Of a DNA stretch of 64,000 nt, positions 51,055 to 60,575 are shown one piece after another; positions within the stretch are counted from its first letter, which is position 1; each line of letters starts with the position of its first letter. The notes under the pieces are model-generated. The model saw only the letters and a list, made by a program, of their open reading frames with translations. It was not told the origin of the DNA and searched no databases. Location: assembly GCF_002209535.1 (NCBI RefSeq), contig NZ_NJIG01000015.1:1-64000 (forward strand), given 5' to 3'. A program made the translations under genes and the position numbers. Source of the stretch: Achromobacter marplatensis (GTDB lineage Bacteria; Pseudomonadota; Gammaproteobacteria; Burkholderiales; Burkholderiaceae_B).

Positions 51055-51867
51055 TTACGTTGACGCGCTTGCGTCCGCCGTCTCCCGGCGCCAGTCTTCC
51101 AGCCCGTCTCCGCGGCTGTCATCCCCAACATCCCGATAGTCCAGATCCAGCGTGATGTCCGCAGCGAACATGTAGCCCCAGCCATGCACCGCCCGGATCG
51201 GCAGCGTCATCTGATTGGCGGCCGCCTTGCGCCGCAGGCGGCTGATCATCACGTCCACGAAGCGGCGGCGCGTGATGCCGCTGTCGGCATCTTCCGCGCC
51301 ATCGGCGTAGAAGGCGTCGCGGCTGACTTTGCGGTCGGGCGCCGTCACCAGGCGCGACAGGAAGTCGCGTTCTCCCGTCGTCAGGCCCAGTATGCGGCCC
51401 GCCGGGTTGATCAGGGTCCAGCCTTTGTTCGCCAGGCGCCAGGTTTCCTGGACGGGTTCGTCCGCGTGCGTGTCGGGCGCGGCGTCCATGCCGTCCAGCC
51501 CCACCGCGCGCCGCACCAGCGCCTGCAGCACCGCGGCAAGTTCCAGCCCGCTGACTTCAGGCGGCAAGCAGGCATCTGCCCCGCAGAGCAGCGTGCGGAT
51601 GCGGCTTTCGGTATCCGCGAAAGTGGCGATCGCCACGATGCCCAGGCCCCGGTCCACCGCGCGCAGGCGGACGGCGGCGTTGTGGATATCGGGCAGCGGC
51701 GCCTCCAGCACGATCAGCGGGCTGGGCCGGCGGGAATAGCGGTCATAGACATCCGCCAGGTCGTAGCAGCGGCGGATGCTGAAACCCAGGTGGGACAGGG
51801 CGTCCACAAGCCTGGCGTGCCTGGCATCGTCCTGCCCGAGGAAAATGACATCCAGCGTGTTGTTCAT
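51055..51867 (-). CDS. OmpR-like regulator with non-canonical receiver (Glu55 in place of Asp)
   Basis: This 270-aa protein has a receiver-like domain (1-120) followed by a winged-helix domain (about 155-250; LTTGERDFLSRLVTAPDRKV, RRFVDVMISRLRRKAA, IRAVHGWGYMF). The acid pair Asp13-Asp14 is kept, but the phospho-acceptor position is Glu55 (LIVLEAPLPD) and the usual Lys-Pro is replaced by Pro-Pro (ACLPPEV). Normal phosphorylation is therefore unlikely. No kinase gene is adjacent. ATG 51867 is used; the longer frame has no support. Confidence 0.8.
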   Translation of the reverse strand: MNNTLDVIFLGQDDARHARLVDALSHLGFSIRRCYDLADVYDRYSRRPSPLIVLEAPLPDIHNAAVRLRAVDRGLGIVAIATFADTESRIRTLLCGADACLPPEVSGLELAAVLQALVRRAVGLDGMDAAPDTHADEPVQETWRLANKGWTLINPAGRILGLTTGERDFLSRLVTAPDRKVSRDAFYADGAEDADSGITRRRFVDVMISRLRRKAAANQMTLPIRAVHGWGYMFAADITLDLDYRDVGDDSRGDGLEDWRRETADASAST

Positions 51868-52594
51868 TGATGCTTCCAATGAGGTGGCGCGGCATGGAGG
51901 CGGCGCTTGAAGAGGAGGCGCGTTGGCGTCAGCAGTCCCGGCATACCCCCTCTCCCTAAGCTGCGCGCCATGACGGGACCGTCTGGCGGTGTTGTTTGAA
52001 TGTGGGCGAGAGGTCTGGACAACTGCCCAGGTTCTATGTGCTTGCGGCCAGCTGTGGCCGGGTCCGGGATCCCGTCCGGCGCGTGGCCGACGCGCTGTCG
52101 CCGCTGGCCGCCGGTGACCCGATCCTGCATGGAAGTCACGCCCGTGTTTCATTTAAACACGGGCGTGTTTTTTTGTGAAGATACGTTTCTGTAGTTTCTG
52201 TTGGTAACTTTGCGAGCAGACGAAACCCCCAGGAAGGGGTTGAAACACTGTTTGTTTTCGCGTTTGCGACAGCAAATTATTAAGTATTACCGATACATTA
52301 TTTTCTATTTTTTATCCAAAAATACCCATAAACTTGTGCGGGTTTTTGGCGCGGTAAGCGTCCCAGCGCGCGCAGGGTCGCCCTGCACAGACTCCCCTGC
52401 ACTTGCGGTAAGTCAATGGCGGATATGGGGTTTTTTATTTTTCGCCGGCAAGGGATGAAGCGGGGCGAGCTGTGGGAAGCGGCAGGCAAGCAGGCGATTG
52501 TTGCGATTTACGGATTAACCCTGGAATTGGGGTGCAATCCGTTTATTTGGCATCAGTATTGAGATGTTTTAATCAAATAAATAAATTCATATTA
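51868..52594. other. Gene-free region with plus-strand terminator and AT-rich patch
   Basis: This 727-bp gap separates the atypical regulator from the XRE gene. The left half (51868-52136) is GC-rich and shows no credible plus-strand gene before a perfect terminator. The right half (about 52197-52590) is unusually AT-rich, with runs such as ATTATTTTCTATTTTTTAT, and probably contains the promoter of the XRE gene. No other feature was seen. Confidence 0.6.
52137..52174 (+). terminator. Perfect Rho-independent terminator
   Basis: A 13-bp perfect stem (CACGCCCGTGTTT at 52137-52149 with AAACACGGGCGTG at 52155-52167) has a 5-nt loop, then seven T (52168-52174). It is oriented on the plus strand, yet no plus-strand protein gene ends here, pointing to a short non-coding transcript upstream or an insulator. 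Confidence 0.85.
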
Positions 52595-52990
52595 ATGTCT
52601 CAGGTTGATCGATTGGACACGTTTAGCCATCGTCTGCGCAACGCAAGAATGCTTCAGGGATGGACTCAAAAGGACTTGGCAGTCGCAAGCAACCTGTCGC
52701 AAAGCGCCATCGGCAACTACGAAAGCGGGCAACGCCTGCAACCCTCCAGCGATGCCCTCATCAAGTTGACCCGCGCCTTGCGGGTCAGCCCGATGTGGCT
52801 CAGCACCGGAGAGGGGCCGATGCTGAATTCCGGTTATGCCGATCCGCCCGTCAGTGTGGGAGAGATCGCTCAGCCGCCTGCCTGGCCGTTCGAATCGGTC
52901 TCGTACGCGACCTACTCGCGGCTGAGCTCCCAGGAAAAGCGGCAGATCGAGCTTGTGCTGGCCGCCTACATCAAGGCGCGCGGCGAATAG
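52595..52990 (+). CDS. XRE-family transcriptional regulator (phage-repressor-like)
   Basis: This 131-aa protein has an N-terminal HTH_3 domain (FSHRLRNARMLQGWTQKDLA, NLSQSAIGNYESGQR, LIKLTRALRVSPMWLSTG) and a short C-terminal helix. The Cro/C1 style and the AT-rich upstream region suggest acquisition from a phage or plasmid. ATG 52595 lies in an AT-rich leader without a clear Shine-Dalgarno. It overlaps the convergent acyltransferase gene by 20 bp. Confidence 0.85.
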   Translation: MSQVDRLDTFSHRLRNARMLQGWTQKDLAVASNLSQSAIGNYESGQRLQPSSDALIKLTRALRVSPMWLSTGEGPMLNSGYADPPVSVGEIAQPPAWPFESVSYATYSRLSSQEKRQIELVLAAYIKARGE

Positions 52991-54119
52991 ATCCCAACGC
53001 TTGACCCGGTTGCGCGGGCCGCCGCACATCCGGCGCCTGCGCTTGCCCACGGCCCCGCGGTTCGCTGCGCAACCGGCTGCGCAGGCGTTCCACGGGATCA
53101 GCGATCAAACCGTTCAGCAGTGCCGAGAACCCGATACAGCCCGTGACCACCAGCGCCGCAAAGAGCATGGGTTGATGTACTTCGACCTCGTTCAACAGCC
53201 AGCTAAAGAACATGATCACCAGCGAATGGCAGATGTAGATGGGATAGCTCAATTCGCCGATCGCCTTGTCCAGCCGGTGCCGCGACTGGAACAGGAACGC
53301 CAGGGGCAGCAGGGCCGCGAACAGCAGGACTGCCAGCGCGTCGCGCACGTTGTGGTTCAGGCCGATCGAAAAATGAAGCAGGCAATAGACGCACAACACA
53401 GCGGTGCCCAGTTCCGGCAGGCGGTGGATGCGCCGTGTCCAGGCCTTGCAGCGCGGCAGCAGCACCTGGTGCGACAACGATCCAACCAGGAACAGCGCCA
53501 GCTCCGTGGGGAAGAAGCGGTACGTCCACGGATCGGTCATGCCGATGCCGGTGGCGACCAGCACCGCGCGCAGCGCCAGCGAGGCCGCACGCAGCGCTAT
53601 CAGCCGGCGCGGGGAGTGCAGCACGAAGGGCGCCACCAGATAGAAGCTCATCTCCACGCCCAGCGTCCACGCCTGCGGCACCAGCAGTCCCTGATACAAG
53701 GGCACCTCGCTATGCGCGAAGCTGCCCGTGAAGACCAGGGCGGAGTGCTCGATGCCGAAGAACATCAGCCAGTCCTGGCCCAGGATGAACAGGTTGGCCA
53801 GCACCAGGAACAGTTCCGCGGAAAAGGGCAGGGCGTCGTAGATGCGGAAGAACGCACCGCCGCTCATTACATGCGCCATCAACGTTAGCGCCGCCACCGC
53901 CAGATAGATGGGGAACAGCCGCAGGAAACGGTTGGCGTAGAACTTGCCGGTTGCGCCCTGGTAGTTGTCCGTTGCGGTCAGCACATAGGAAATCAGGAAG
54001 CCGGAAATCACATAAAACAGCTGCACCGCCAGCCGGCCGCCGACCAGATGGTCGGCATAGCCGCCGCCCAGGTGGTCCAGCACCACTGACAGCGCCAGTA
54101 AGGTTCTTAAAAAGCCCAT
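52971..54119 (-). CDS. OafA/YrhL-type membrane acyltransferase
   Basis: This 382-aa polytopic protein of the acyltransferase 3 family starts MGFLRTLLALSVVLDHLGG with the catalytic His in the VLDH motif. VQLFYVISGFLISYVL and FYANRFLRLFPIYLAV are conserved, and about ten helices follow. It acylates sugars or cell-surface glycans from the inner membrane. GGGAG lies 8 nt before ATG 54119. No polysaccharide cluster is adjacent. Confidence 0.88.
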   Translation of the reverse strand: MGFLRTLLALSVVLDHLGGGYADHLVGGRLAVQLFYVISGFLISYVLTATDNYQGATGKFYANRFLRLFPIYLAVAALTLMAHVMSGGAFFRIYDALPFSAELFLVLANLFILGQDWLMFFGIEHSALVFTGSFAHSEVPLYQGLLVPQAWTLGVEMSFYLVAPFVLHSPRRLIALRAASLALRAVLVATGIGMTDPWTYRFFPTELALFLVGSLSHQVLLPRCKAWTRRIHRLPELGTAVLCVYCLLHFSIGLNHNVRDALAVLLFAALLPLAFLFQSRHRLDKAIGELSYPIYICHSLVIMFFSWLLNEVEVHQPMLFAALVVTGCIGFSALLNGLIADPVERLRSRLRSEPRGRGQAQAPDVRRPAQPGQALGSIRRAP

Positions 54120-54422
54120 CGCCGTGTCTCCCGGTCGTCTTATTGTTTGGCCCCTCGGGCCGGACACCTGCGTCTGCGGTACCGCTGTGACCGGTGGCGT
54201 CTACCCGTGCTGCACGGGTGGGCCGGCAAGATGGTCTGCAATGATTCTGCGCGTCGCCCGGGGGCACCGCCATGCGGCATTCGATGCAGCTCTCTGCCTC
54301 ATCGGCGTGAGTGCGGGGGCGGGGCTTGCTGCTTTTGGATACGGCTGTAGGGGGGAGAGTAAGGGCGTTGCGCCCCAGTGCCGGTTACAGTCGAGGGTGT
54401 GAATTTCTTAGGAGTCCCATCC
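54120..54422. other. Divergent intergenic region, no gene seen
   Basis: This 303-bp gap lies between the acyltransferase (minus) and the META-domain lipoprotein (plus). Short GC-rich dyads occur, for example CCGTGCTGCACGGG near 54206-54219, but no recognised RNA or conserved operator. It should hold both promoters. Confidence 0.5.
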
Positions 54423-54953
54423 ATGCTTACTCATTTGTCATCGCGTTGCCGGTTGCTTTGCCTGAGCCTTCTGACCGTGGCATTGGCGGGTTGCGCGGGG
54501 TCCACGGGGGGCGCGCGCGCCGAGGGTGCAGCGGCAGCCAACGCCGCCAGCAGCGCGGATTCCCTGGCGCAGACCAGCTGGGAACTGGTGCGATGGACGC
54601 AAGCCGGCGGTGCGCTGCGCGACATCCCGCACGGCGACAACGGCGAACCCGTGCGCCTGACGTTCCTGGCGCAAGGCAAGCAGTACCAGGTGAACGGTTT
54701 TTCGGGCTGCAATCGCTACATGGGCTCCTACAAGCTGGAAAGCGGCAAGCTCTTCATCAACGCGCCCGCCTCGACCCGCATGGCCTGCGCCGCGCCCGAG
54801 CGCGCCAAGCTGGAAGCCGATTACCTGCGGGGCCTGACCATCATCGACACGTTCACGCTGGATAGCGGCGGTGCGCCGCGGCACCTGACGTTCAACCTGC
54901 GCGGTGGCGACGTCCTGGAGTTCGAGCGCCGCCAGGATCCCCCAACGCCGTAA
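54423..54953 (+). CDS. META-domain (HslJ-like) lipoprotein
   Basis: This 176-aa protein has a lipoprotein signal (LLCLSLLTVALAGC at about residues 11-24) and a META domain (DSLAQTSWELVRWTQAGG to the C-terminus, with the FSGCNRYMGSY motif and a second Cys in MACAAPER). AGGAG precedes ATG 54423. It is a paralogue of the gene 134 bp downstream; both likely act at the outer membrane in stress tolerance. Confidence 0.85.
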   Translation: MLTHLSSRCRLLCLSLLTVALAGCAGSTGGARAEGAAAANAASSADSLAQTSWELVRWTQAGGALRDIPHGDNGEPVRLTFLAQGKQYQVNGFSGCNRYMGSYKLESGKLFINAPASTRMACAAPERAKLEADYLRGLTIIDTFTLDSGGAPRHLTFNLRGGDVLEFERRQDPPTP

Positions 54954-55087
54954 CGCGCGGCGCAGCGGATATCCGTTTCAGGATGTTTTCGCGCTGAAAA
55001 CAGGGTCGGGGCACGCCTACAATGGCGCTGCCCGACCCTGGCGCGTCGCACGGGGCCAGGGAAATCCTTGCATTCCGGGAGACCCCC

Positions 55088-55885
55088 ATGTCCGTTACCG
55101 CTTCCTTGCGCTGGCTTGCCCCGTGCGTCCTATCCGTCGGCCTGGCCGCTTGCGCATCGCCTCCCCAGCGGGCCGCAGACGGGCAGGATCCTCGCTACCA
55201 GCCGGCCTCGGCGTCGGACATCCTGGCGCAGACCAGTTGGGACCTCGCACGCTGGACCCAGCCGGGCGGCGGTTTACGCACCATTCCGCATCCGTCCACG
55301 AATTCCCGTCCGCTAACCGTCACCTTCATCCATGACCGCGGTGCGCCGCGCATGTCCGGCTTTGCGGGTTGCAACCAGTTCAACGCGCCCTATACCGTCG
55401 CTAACGGGCAACTGATCGTGCAGGCGAATCCGGTGGCGACGATGATGGCCTGCGCCCCGCAGAACATGTCGCTGGAGCAGGACTTTCTGGCGGGCCTGAC
55501 CCGCATCACCGCGACGTCGCTGGACAACACCAACAATCCACAGCGCATGACGTGGGTACTGAGCACCGGGGATACCCTGGACTTCGGCCGCCGTGTCGAC
55601 CCGGTGGCGGGTGGCCAGGCGGGGCCGACCAAGCTGGTCTATGTGAATTCCGAACGCGTGCCCTGCAACGCCGGCGCGGGGCGCACCCAGTGCTATCAGG
55701 TGCGCGACAGCGATTCCCAGCCCTGGCAGTTCTGGTATGGCGACATCACCGGCTTCAACTTCCAGCCGGGCATCCGCTACCGCCTGCGCGTGGTCGAAGT
55801 CCCCGACCCGAATCCGCCGGCAGGCGGCTCGTCCATGCGCTGGGTGCTGGACGCCGTGATCGAGCAGGAAATCGTCACTCGTTGA
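55088..55885 (+). CDS. META-domain plus DUF4377 lipoprotein
   Basis: This 265-aa protein has a lipobox (VGLAACAS), then a META domain (SDILAQTSWDLARWTQPGG, GFAGCNQFNAPY, MMACAPQNMS) and a C-terminal DUF4377-type domain (YVNSERVPCNAGAG, CYQVRDSDSQPWQFWY, LRVVEVPDPNPPAGGSS). It is a paralogue of the gene before it, extended by the extra domain. The start ATG 55088 follows GGGAGA. Confidence 0.82.
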   Translation: MSVTASLRWLAPCVLSVGLAACASPPQRAADGQDPRYQPASASDILAQTSWDLARWTQPGGGLRTIPHPSTNSRPLTVTFIHDRGAPRMSGFAGCNQFNAPYTVANGQLIVQANPVATMMACAPQNMSLEQDFLAGLTRITATSLDNTNNPQRMTWVLSTGDTLDFGRRVDPVAGGQAGPTKLVYVNSERVPCNAGAGRTQCYQVRDSDSQPWQFWYGDITGFNFQPGIRYRLRVVEVPDPNPPAGGSSMRWVLDAVIEQEIVTR

Positions 55886-55898
55886 GCAGGATCAAGGC

Positions 55899-55940
55899 GG
55901 GGGGGGGGGGCGGGGCAACCCGCCCAGCGATTACTATTAT
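55899..55940 (+). promoter_or_regulatory. Poly-G (12) tract at the trhO promoter
   Basis: Twelve consecutive G (55899-55910) end about 22 bp before a TATTAT -10-like hexamer (55935-55940). The tract therefore sits at or next to the expected -35 position, about 63 bp upstream of the trhO ATG. Homopolymer tracts in such places vary in length by slipped-strand mispairing, as in Bordetella fim promoters. The promoter assignment is inferred. Confidence 0.4.
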
Positions 55941-55972
55941 GGGCTTCGCCGTCCGTTTTCCTTCGCTTTGCC

Positions 55973-56710
55973 ATGACTTCCGTCGTCAATATCGCTGCCT
56001 ACAAATTCGTTTCGCTGGATGCCCTGCCGGACCTGCGCGCCCATCTGCTGGCCCGGGCCGGCGACGCGGCGCTCAAGGGCACCATCCTGCTGGCCGAAGA
56101 GGGCATCAACCTGTTCCTCGCCGGGTCCGCCGAGGGCATCGACGCCTTCCTGCAGACTTTGCGCGCGGACGCGCGCTTTGCCGACCTGGAAGTCAAGTTC
56201 AGCCACAGTGAAGGCGTGCCATTCCGCAAGCTGCTGGTGAAGATCAAGCGCGAGATCATCCGCATGGATCACCCCACCATCCGCCCCGAGGCCGGGCGCG
56301 CGCCCGGCGTGGATGCGCAGACGCTGGCGCGCTGGCTCGCGCAGGGCGCGGACGACGCCGGACGGCCCGTGGTGATGCTGGATACCCGCAACGCGTTCGA
56401 GGTGGACGAAGGCACGTTCAAGAACGCCATCGACTGGCGCATCGACCGCTTCACGCAATTCCCCGCCGCCGTGCAGGCGCACCGCGCCGAACTCGAAGGC
56501 AAGACCGTGGTCAGCTTCTGCACGGGCGGCATCCGCTGCGAGAAGGCCGCCATCTACATGAACGAGGCCGGCATCCAGAACGTGTATCAACTGGACGGCG
56601 GCATCCTCAAGTACTTCGAGGAAACCGGCGGCCCGGGCTACGAGGGCAAGTGCTTCGTTTTCGACGAACGGCACTCGCTGGACCCGGAGCTCGCGCCTAG
56701 CAAGGCGTAA
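55973..56710 (+). CDS. trhO: tRNA uridine(34) hydroxylase TrhO (YceA rhodanese family)
   Basis: This 245-aa cytoplasmic protein has an N-terminal ferredoxin-like domain ([37 protein letters not shown]) and a C-terminal rhodanese domain with the active-site loop [11 protein letters not shown] and [12 protein letters not shown]. The family hydroxylates U34 of tRNAs to 5-hydroxyuridine. The ATG is at 55973. Confidence 0.9.
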   Translation: MTSVVNIAAYKFVSLDALPDLRAHLLARAGDAALKGTILLAEEGINLFLAGSAEGIDAFLQTLRADARFADLEVKFSHSEGVPFRKLLVKIKREIIRMDHPTIRPEAGRAPGVDAQTLARWLAQGADDAGRPVVMLDTRNAFEVDEGTFKNAIDWRIDRFTQFPAAVQAHRAELEGKTVVSFCTGGIRCEKAAIYMNEAGIQNVYQLDGGILKYFEETGGPGYEGKCFVFDERHSLDPELAPSKA

Positions 56711-56730
56711 ATCCCGTCATGTAATAAAAA

Positions 56731-56757
56731 GAGCCCGCCAATGTTGGCGGGCTCTTT
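56731..56757. terminator. Bidirectional terminator between trhO and metG
   Basis: A perfect 11-bp stem (GAGCCCGCCAA at 56731-56741 with TTGGCGGGCTC at 56744-56754) has a short loop. Flanking A5 on the left and T3 on the right let it serve both converging genes. Confidence 0.8.
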
Positions 56758-56781
56758 GCATTCCGAGTGCAGGCAGCGCGA

Positions 56782-58848
56782 TCAGCGCACGCGCATGCCG
56801 GGTTTCGCGCCGGGGAACGGTTCCAGCACGTAGATGCCGGCGTCCACGGCTTCGTCCGCGTGGCTGGCGGCCAGCACCATGCCTTCGGAGACGCCGAACT
56901 TCATCTTGCGCGGGGCCAGGTTGGCAACCATGACGGTCAGCTTGCCGATCAGGTCTTCGGGCTTGTAGGCCGACTTGATGCCCGAGAACACGTTGCGGTG
57001 GCGGCCTTCGCCCACGTCAAGCGTCAGGCGCAGCAGCTTGGTCGAACCTTCGACGTGTTCGCAATTGACGATCTGCGCGATACGCAGGTCGACGCGGGCG
57101 AAGTCGTCGATCGAGATCGTTTCGGCCAGCGGCTCGCCACCGGGCACCACGACCGGCGCGGCGGGCGGTTCGAACAGGTCTTCCAGCATTTGCGGTTCGA
57201 CACGCTGCATCAGGTGCTTGAACGGCGCGACGCGCTGCGGCAGGACAGCGGCATCGGCCCACGTGAACGGCGCCTGGGCGCCGAAGAGTTCCAACGCCAC
57301 GCGCTCGGCCAGCGACGGCAGCACGGGGGCCAGCATCACGGACAGGGCCTTGAAGCCTGCCAGCGAACGCGAGCAGATGTCCTGCAGCGCGGCCTTTTGC
57401 GCGTCGTCCGCCGTGCCGATGCCCTTGGCCAGCACCCACGGCTGGGCCGTGTCGAACGCCTGGTTGATGCCGTCGGCGTAGGCCATGATTTCGCGGATGG
57501 CGCGGTTGTATTCGCGGGCTTCGAACGCGGCGCGGATGGATTCGGCCTGTTGGGCGTATTCCGCCGACAGTGCGGCGGTGTCGCCCGAATAGCCCAGGGC
57601 GCCGTCGAAGTGCTTCGTGATGAAGCTGGCGGCGCGGCTGGCGATGTTGACGTACTTGCCGACCAGGTCGCTATTGACGCGGGCGATGAAGTCTTCGGGG
57701 TTGAAGTCCATGTCTTCGACGCGGGCGTTCAGCTTGGCGGCAATGTAGTAGCGCATCCACTCGGCGTTCATGCCGATTTCCAGATAGCGCAGCGGCGAGA
57801 TGCCGGTGCCGCGGCTCTTGGACATCTTTTCACCGCTGACGGTGATGAAACCGTGAACATTCACCGCGTCCGGCGTCTTGCGGCCGGCGAACTTCAGCAT
57901 CGCGGGCCAGAACAGCGCGTGGAAATACACGATGTCCTTGCCGATGAAGTGAACTTGTTCGGTGGTGCCATTGGGATCGAGCAGGGCGTCGAAATCCAGG
58001 CCCTTGACTTCGCAGTACGACTTCAAGGACGCCAGATAGCCGACCGGCGCGTCCAGCCACACGTAGAAGTACTTGCCCGGCGCATCGGGGATCTCGATGC
58101 CGAAGTAGGGCGCATCGCGCGAAATGTCCCAGTCGCCCAGCTTGGCTTCGCCGTCTTCGGCGCCCAGCCATTCGCGGGTCTTGGCCAGCATTTCCGGCTG
58201 CAGGTGCTTGCCGCCATTGGCGTTCGAACCCGTGGTCCATTGCTGCAGAAATTCCACGCAGCGCGGGTCGGACAGCTTGAAGAAGAAGTGGTCCGACGAC
58301 TTCAGCACGGGCGTGGCGCCGGTCAGCGCCGAGTACGGGTTGATCAGCTCGGTGGGCGCATACACCGCGCCACAGACCTCGCAGGAATCGCCGTACTGGT
58401 CCTTGGCGTGGCACTTGGGGCACTCGCCCTTGATGTAGCGGTCGGCCAGGAACATGCCCTTGACGGGGTCGTAGAACTGCTCGATCGAGCGCGTTTCGAT
58501 CAGGTCCTGGGCTTTCAGCGCGCGATAGATGTCGTGCGACAGCGCGACGTTCTCGGCGGAATCCGTGGAATGCCAGTGGTCGAAACGGATGTGGAAGCCG
58601 TTCAGGTATTGCGGGCGCTCAGCGGCGTAGCGGGCGACCAGCGCCTGCGGCGTGATGCCTTCCTTTTCAGCCTTCAACATGATGGGCGCGCCGTGCGCGT
58701 CATCCGCCCCTACGAAGTGCACCGTGTGGCCCGCCATTCGCATCGAACGAACCCAGATATCGGCCTGGATGTACTCCATGATGTGGCCGATGTGGAAAGA
58801 TCCGTTGGCGTAGGGCAGCGCAGTGGTGACAAATAGGGTGCGAGACAT
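56782..58848 (-). CDS. metG: Methionyl-tRNA synthetase
   Basis: This 688-aa class I synthetase has HIGH-type [10 protein letters not shown] at about residues 21-30, a zinc knuckle with [17 protein letters not shown], and KMSKS in GEKMSKSRG. The anticodon domain follows, then a C-terminal tRNA-binding OB domain ([18 protein letters not shown]). The ATG at 58848 gives [16 protein letters not shown]; the longer frame is unsupported. Confidence 0.97.
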   Translation of the reverse strand: MSRTLFVTTALPYANGSFHIGHIMEYIQADIWVRSMRMAGHTVHFVGADDAHGAPIMLKAEKEGITPQALVARYAAERPQYLNGFHIRFDHWHSTDSAENVALSHDIYRALKAQDLIETRSIEQFYDPVKGMFLADRYIKGECPKCHAKDQYGDSCEVCGAVYAPTELINPYSALTGATPVLKSSDHFFFKLSDPRCVEFLQQWTTGSNANGGKHLQPEMLAKTREWLGAEDGEAKLGDWDISRDAPYFGIEIPDAPGKYFYVWLDAPVGYLASLKSYCEVKGLDFDALLDPNGTTEQVHFIGKDIVYFHALFWPAMLKFAGRKTPDAVNVHGFITVSGEKMSKSRGTGISPLRYLEIGMNAEWMRYYIAAKLNARVEDMDFNPEDFIARVNSDLVGKYVNIASRAASFITKHFDGALGYSGDTAALSAEYAQQAESIRAAFEAREYNRAIREIMAYADGINQAFDTAQPWVLAKGIGTADDAQKAALQDICSRSLAGFKALSVMLAPVLPSLAERVALELFGAQAPFTWADAAVLPQRVAPFKHLMQRVEPQMLEDLFEPPAAPVVVPGGEPLAETISIDDFARVDLRIAQIVNCEHVEGSTKLLRLTLDVGEGRHRNVFSGIKSAYKPEDLIGKLTVMVANLAPRKMKFGVSEGMVLAASHADEAVDAGIYVLEPFPGAKPGMRVR

Positions 58849-59106
58849 GGTTGTCAGTAGAGGTTGAGGGGAAAAAGGGGATTGGCCGGCCATTTTAGGG
58901 CAACGGCGCAGACTTGGCCGCCGCAGGGGCGCCGGTGCCCGGGAATGACGCAACCCGCCTATCGCAATGCAGCGAACGAGGCGGGTTGAGGGAGGCGGCC
59001 AAACGCCGAATGCGGGCGACCCACGCGAAGGCGCCGGGGTGGCCTGCCAAAAGCATCGGCCGGCGTGCGCCGCAGGGCGGCGCAAGCGCTTACGGGAAAG
59101 CCGCCG

Positions 59107-59382
59107 TTAGCGGATTTCGCGGGCTTCGACGTCGATCACATCGCCGCGCGGTTGCGTGGCGAAGGGGGCGGTGGCGGACTGGAACGGACCCGGGCGGGCG
59201 CCTTGGCGCTGGCTCCAATAGGCGCGAACGCCGAAAGGTTTGCCGCGCACCTTGGCGACCACGTACAGGATCGCCACGGCGATCGCCGTGGACAGCATGA
59301 AGACCAGCGCCATCGCCATGCCGATCAAGGCCAGGGCGGCGAATAGGACGGCACGGAAGAAGCGGATAAGTGTGTTGGTCAT
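59107..59382 (-). CDS. Small membrane protein, unknown
   Basis: This 91-aa protein has two transmembrane helices (about 9-27 and 31-49, FFRAVLFAALALIGMAMALV then LSTAIAVAILYVVA) and a C-terminal cytoplasmic tail with GKPFGVRAYW and GDVIDVEAREIR. It is found between metG and the divergent mrp gene. Function unknown; the start ATG is 59382. Confidence 0.65.
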   Translation of the reverse strand: MTNTLIRFFRAVLFAALALIGMAMALVFMLSTAIAVAILYVVAKVRGKPFGVRAYWSQRQGARPGPFQSATAPFATQPRGDVIDVEAREIR

Positions 59383-59483
59383 GAAGGTCGGATGCAAAAC
59401 GCAGCGAAAGGTTCCCGTGTATCCGCTATCCTTTAGGGGATGGCGGCCCGCAGAAGCCGCGCTGCCTACGGAACCATAGTGAC

Positions 59484-60572
59484 ATGAGTATAACGATAGA
59501 ACACATCCGCGCCGCTTTGCGCGCCGCGCACGACCCGAACACCGGATTGGACCTGGGCGTTTCTGTAAAAGATCGTGACATTCAATTAACGGGGCCGCGT
59601 GTCGCCCTGACGTTGGAACTGGGTTATCCGGCCGACGGCGTCCGCGACCAGATCCGCGATATTGCCGTGGCGGCCCTGGCGGCAGCCGGCGCGCCGGACG
59701 CGCAAGTCACCGTTACTTGGAAGGTTGCTTCCCACGCGGTGCAGAAGGGCCTGAAGCCCCTGCCGAACGTGCGCAACATTATTGCAGTGGCCTCGGGCAA
59801 GGGCGGCGTGGGCAAAAGCACCACCGCCGTGAACCTGGCGCTGGCCCTGTCCGCCGAAGGCGCCAAGGTCGGCCTGCTGGACGCCGATATCTACGGCCCC
59901 AGCGTGCCCACGATGCTGGGCATTTCCGGCCGTCCCGAGAGCCTGGACAACAAAAGCATGGAACCGCTGACGGGCCACGGCCTGCAAGCCAATTCCATCG
60001 GATTCCTGATCGACGCCGATTCGCCCGCCATCTGGCGCGGCCCCATGGTGACGCAGGCGCTGGAGCAATTGCTGCGCCAGACCAACTGGCGCGACCTGGA
60101 CTACCTGATCGTCGACATGCCTCCGGGCACGGGCGACGTGGCGCTGACCCTGGCGCAGAAAGTGCCGGTGGTGGGTGCTGTCATCGTCACCACGCCGCAA
60201 GACGTGGCGCTGCTGGACGCGCGCAAGGGTTTGCGCATGTTTCAGAAGGTGGAAGTGCCGATCCTGGGCGTCGTCGAGAACATGGCCATCCATATCTGCT
60301 CGCAATGCGGGCACGCCGAACACATCTTCGGCGAAGGCGGCGGCCAGCGCATGGCCGAGCAATACCAGACGCCCTGGCTGGGCAGCCTGCCGCTCACGCT
60401 GGCGATTCGGGAACAGACGGATGCCGGCACGCCGACCGTGGTGTCGGACGCCGGCAGCGAAGCCGCTTCGCTGTATCGGGGCATTGCACGGAAGCTGGCA
60501 GCGGGCGTGGCGGCGTTACCGCGCGACATGGCCGGAAAATTTCCGTCCATCGTCGTGCAGCAGCCGACCTGA
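59484..60572 (+). CDS. mrp: Iron-sulfur cluster carrier ATPase Mrp/ApbC
   Basis: This 362-aa P-loop protein has an N-terminal MIP18/DUF59-like domain (1-90), then a deviant Walker A GKGGVGKSTTAVNLALAL (about 107-124), DADIYGPSVPTMLG, and the CxxC cluster ligands in HICSQCGHAEHIFG. It delivers Fe-S clusters in the cytoplasm. The metG-mrp neighbourhood is widespread in proteobacteria. Confidence 0.94.
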   Translation: MSITIEHIRAALRAAHDPNTGLDLGVSVKDRDIQLTGPRVALTLELGYPADGVRDQIRDIAVAALAAAGAPDAQVTVTWKVASHAVQKGLKPLPNVRNIIAVASGKGGVGKSTTAVNLALALSAEGAKVGLLDADIYGPSVPTMLGISGRPESLDNKSMEPLTGHGLQANSIGFLIDADSPAIWRGPMVTQALEQLLRQTNWRDLDYLIVDMPPGTGDVALTLAQKVPVVGAVIVTTPQDVALLDARKGLRMFQKVEVPILGVVENMAIHICSQCGHAEHIFGEGGGQRMAEQYQTPWLGSLPLTLAIREQTDAGTPTVVSDAGSEAASLYRGIARKLAAGVAALPRDMAGKFPSIVVQQPT

Positions 60573-60575
60573 CGC

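Noticed and set aside
51996..52194. 60-64-aa plus-strand frames running into the terminator at 52137
   Set aside because: They read through the terminator stem, have no Shine-Dalgarno and no recognisable features.
56767..58836. 689-aa plus-strand frame opposite metG
   Set aside because: Antisense shadow; the HIGH, KMSKS and zinc motifs of methionyl-tRNA synthetase are on the minus strand.
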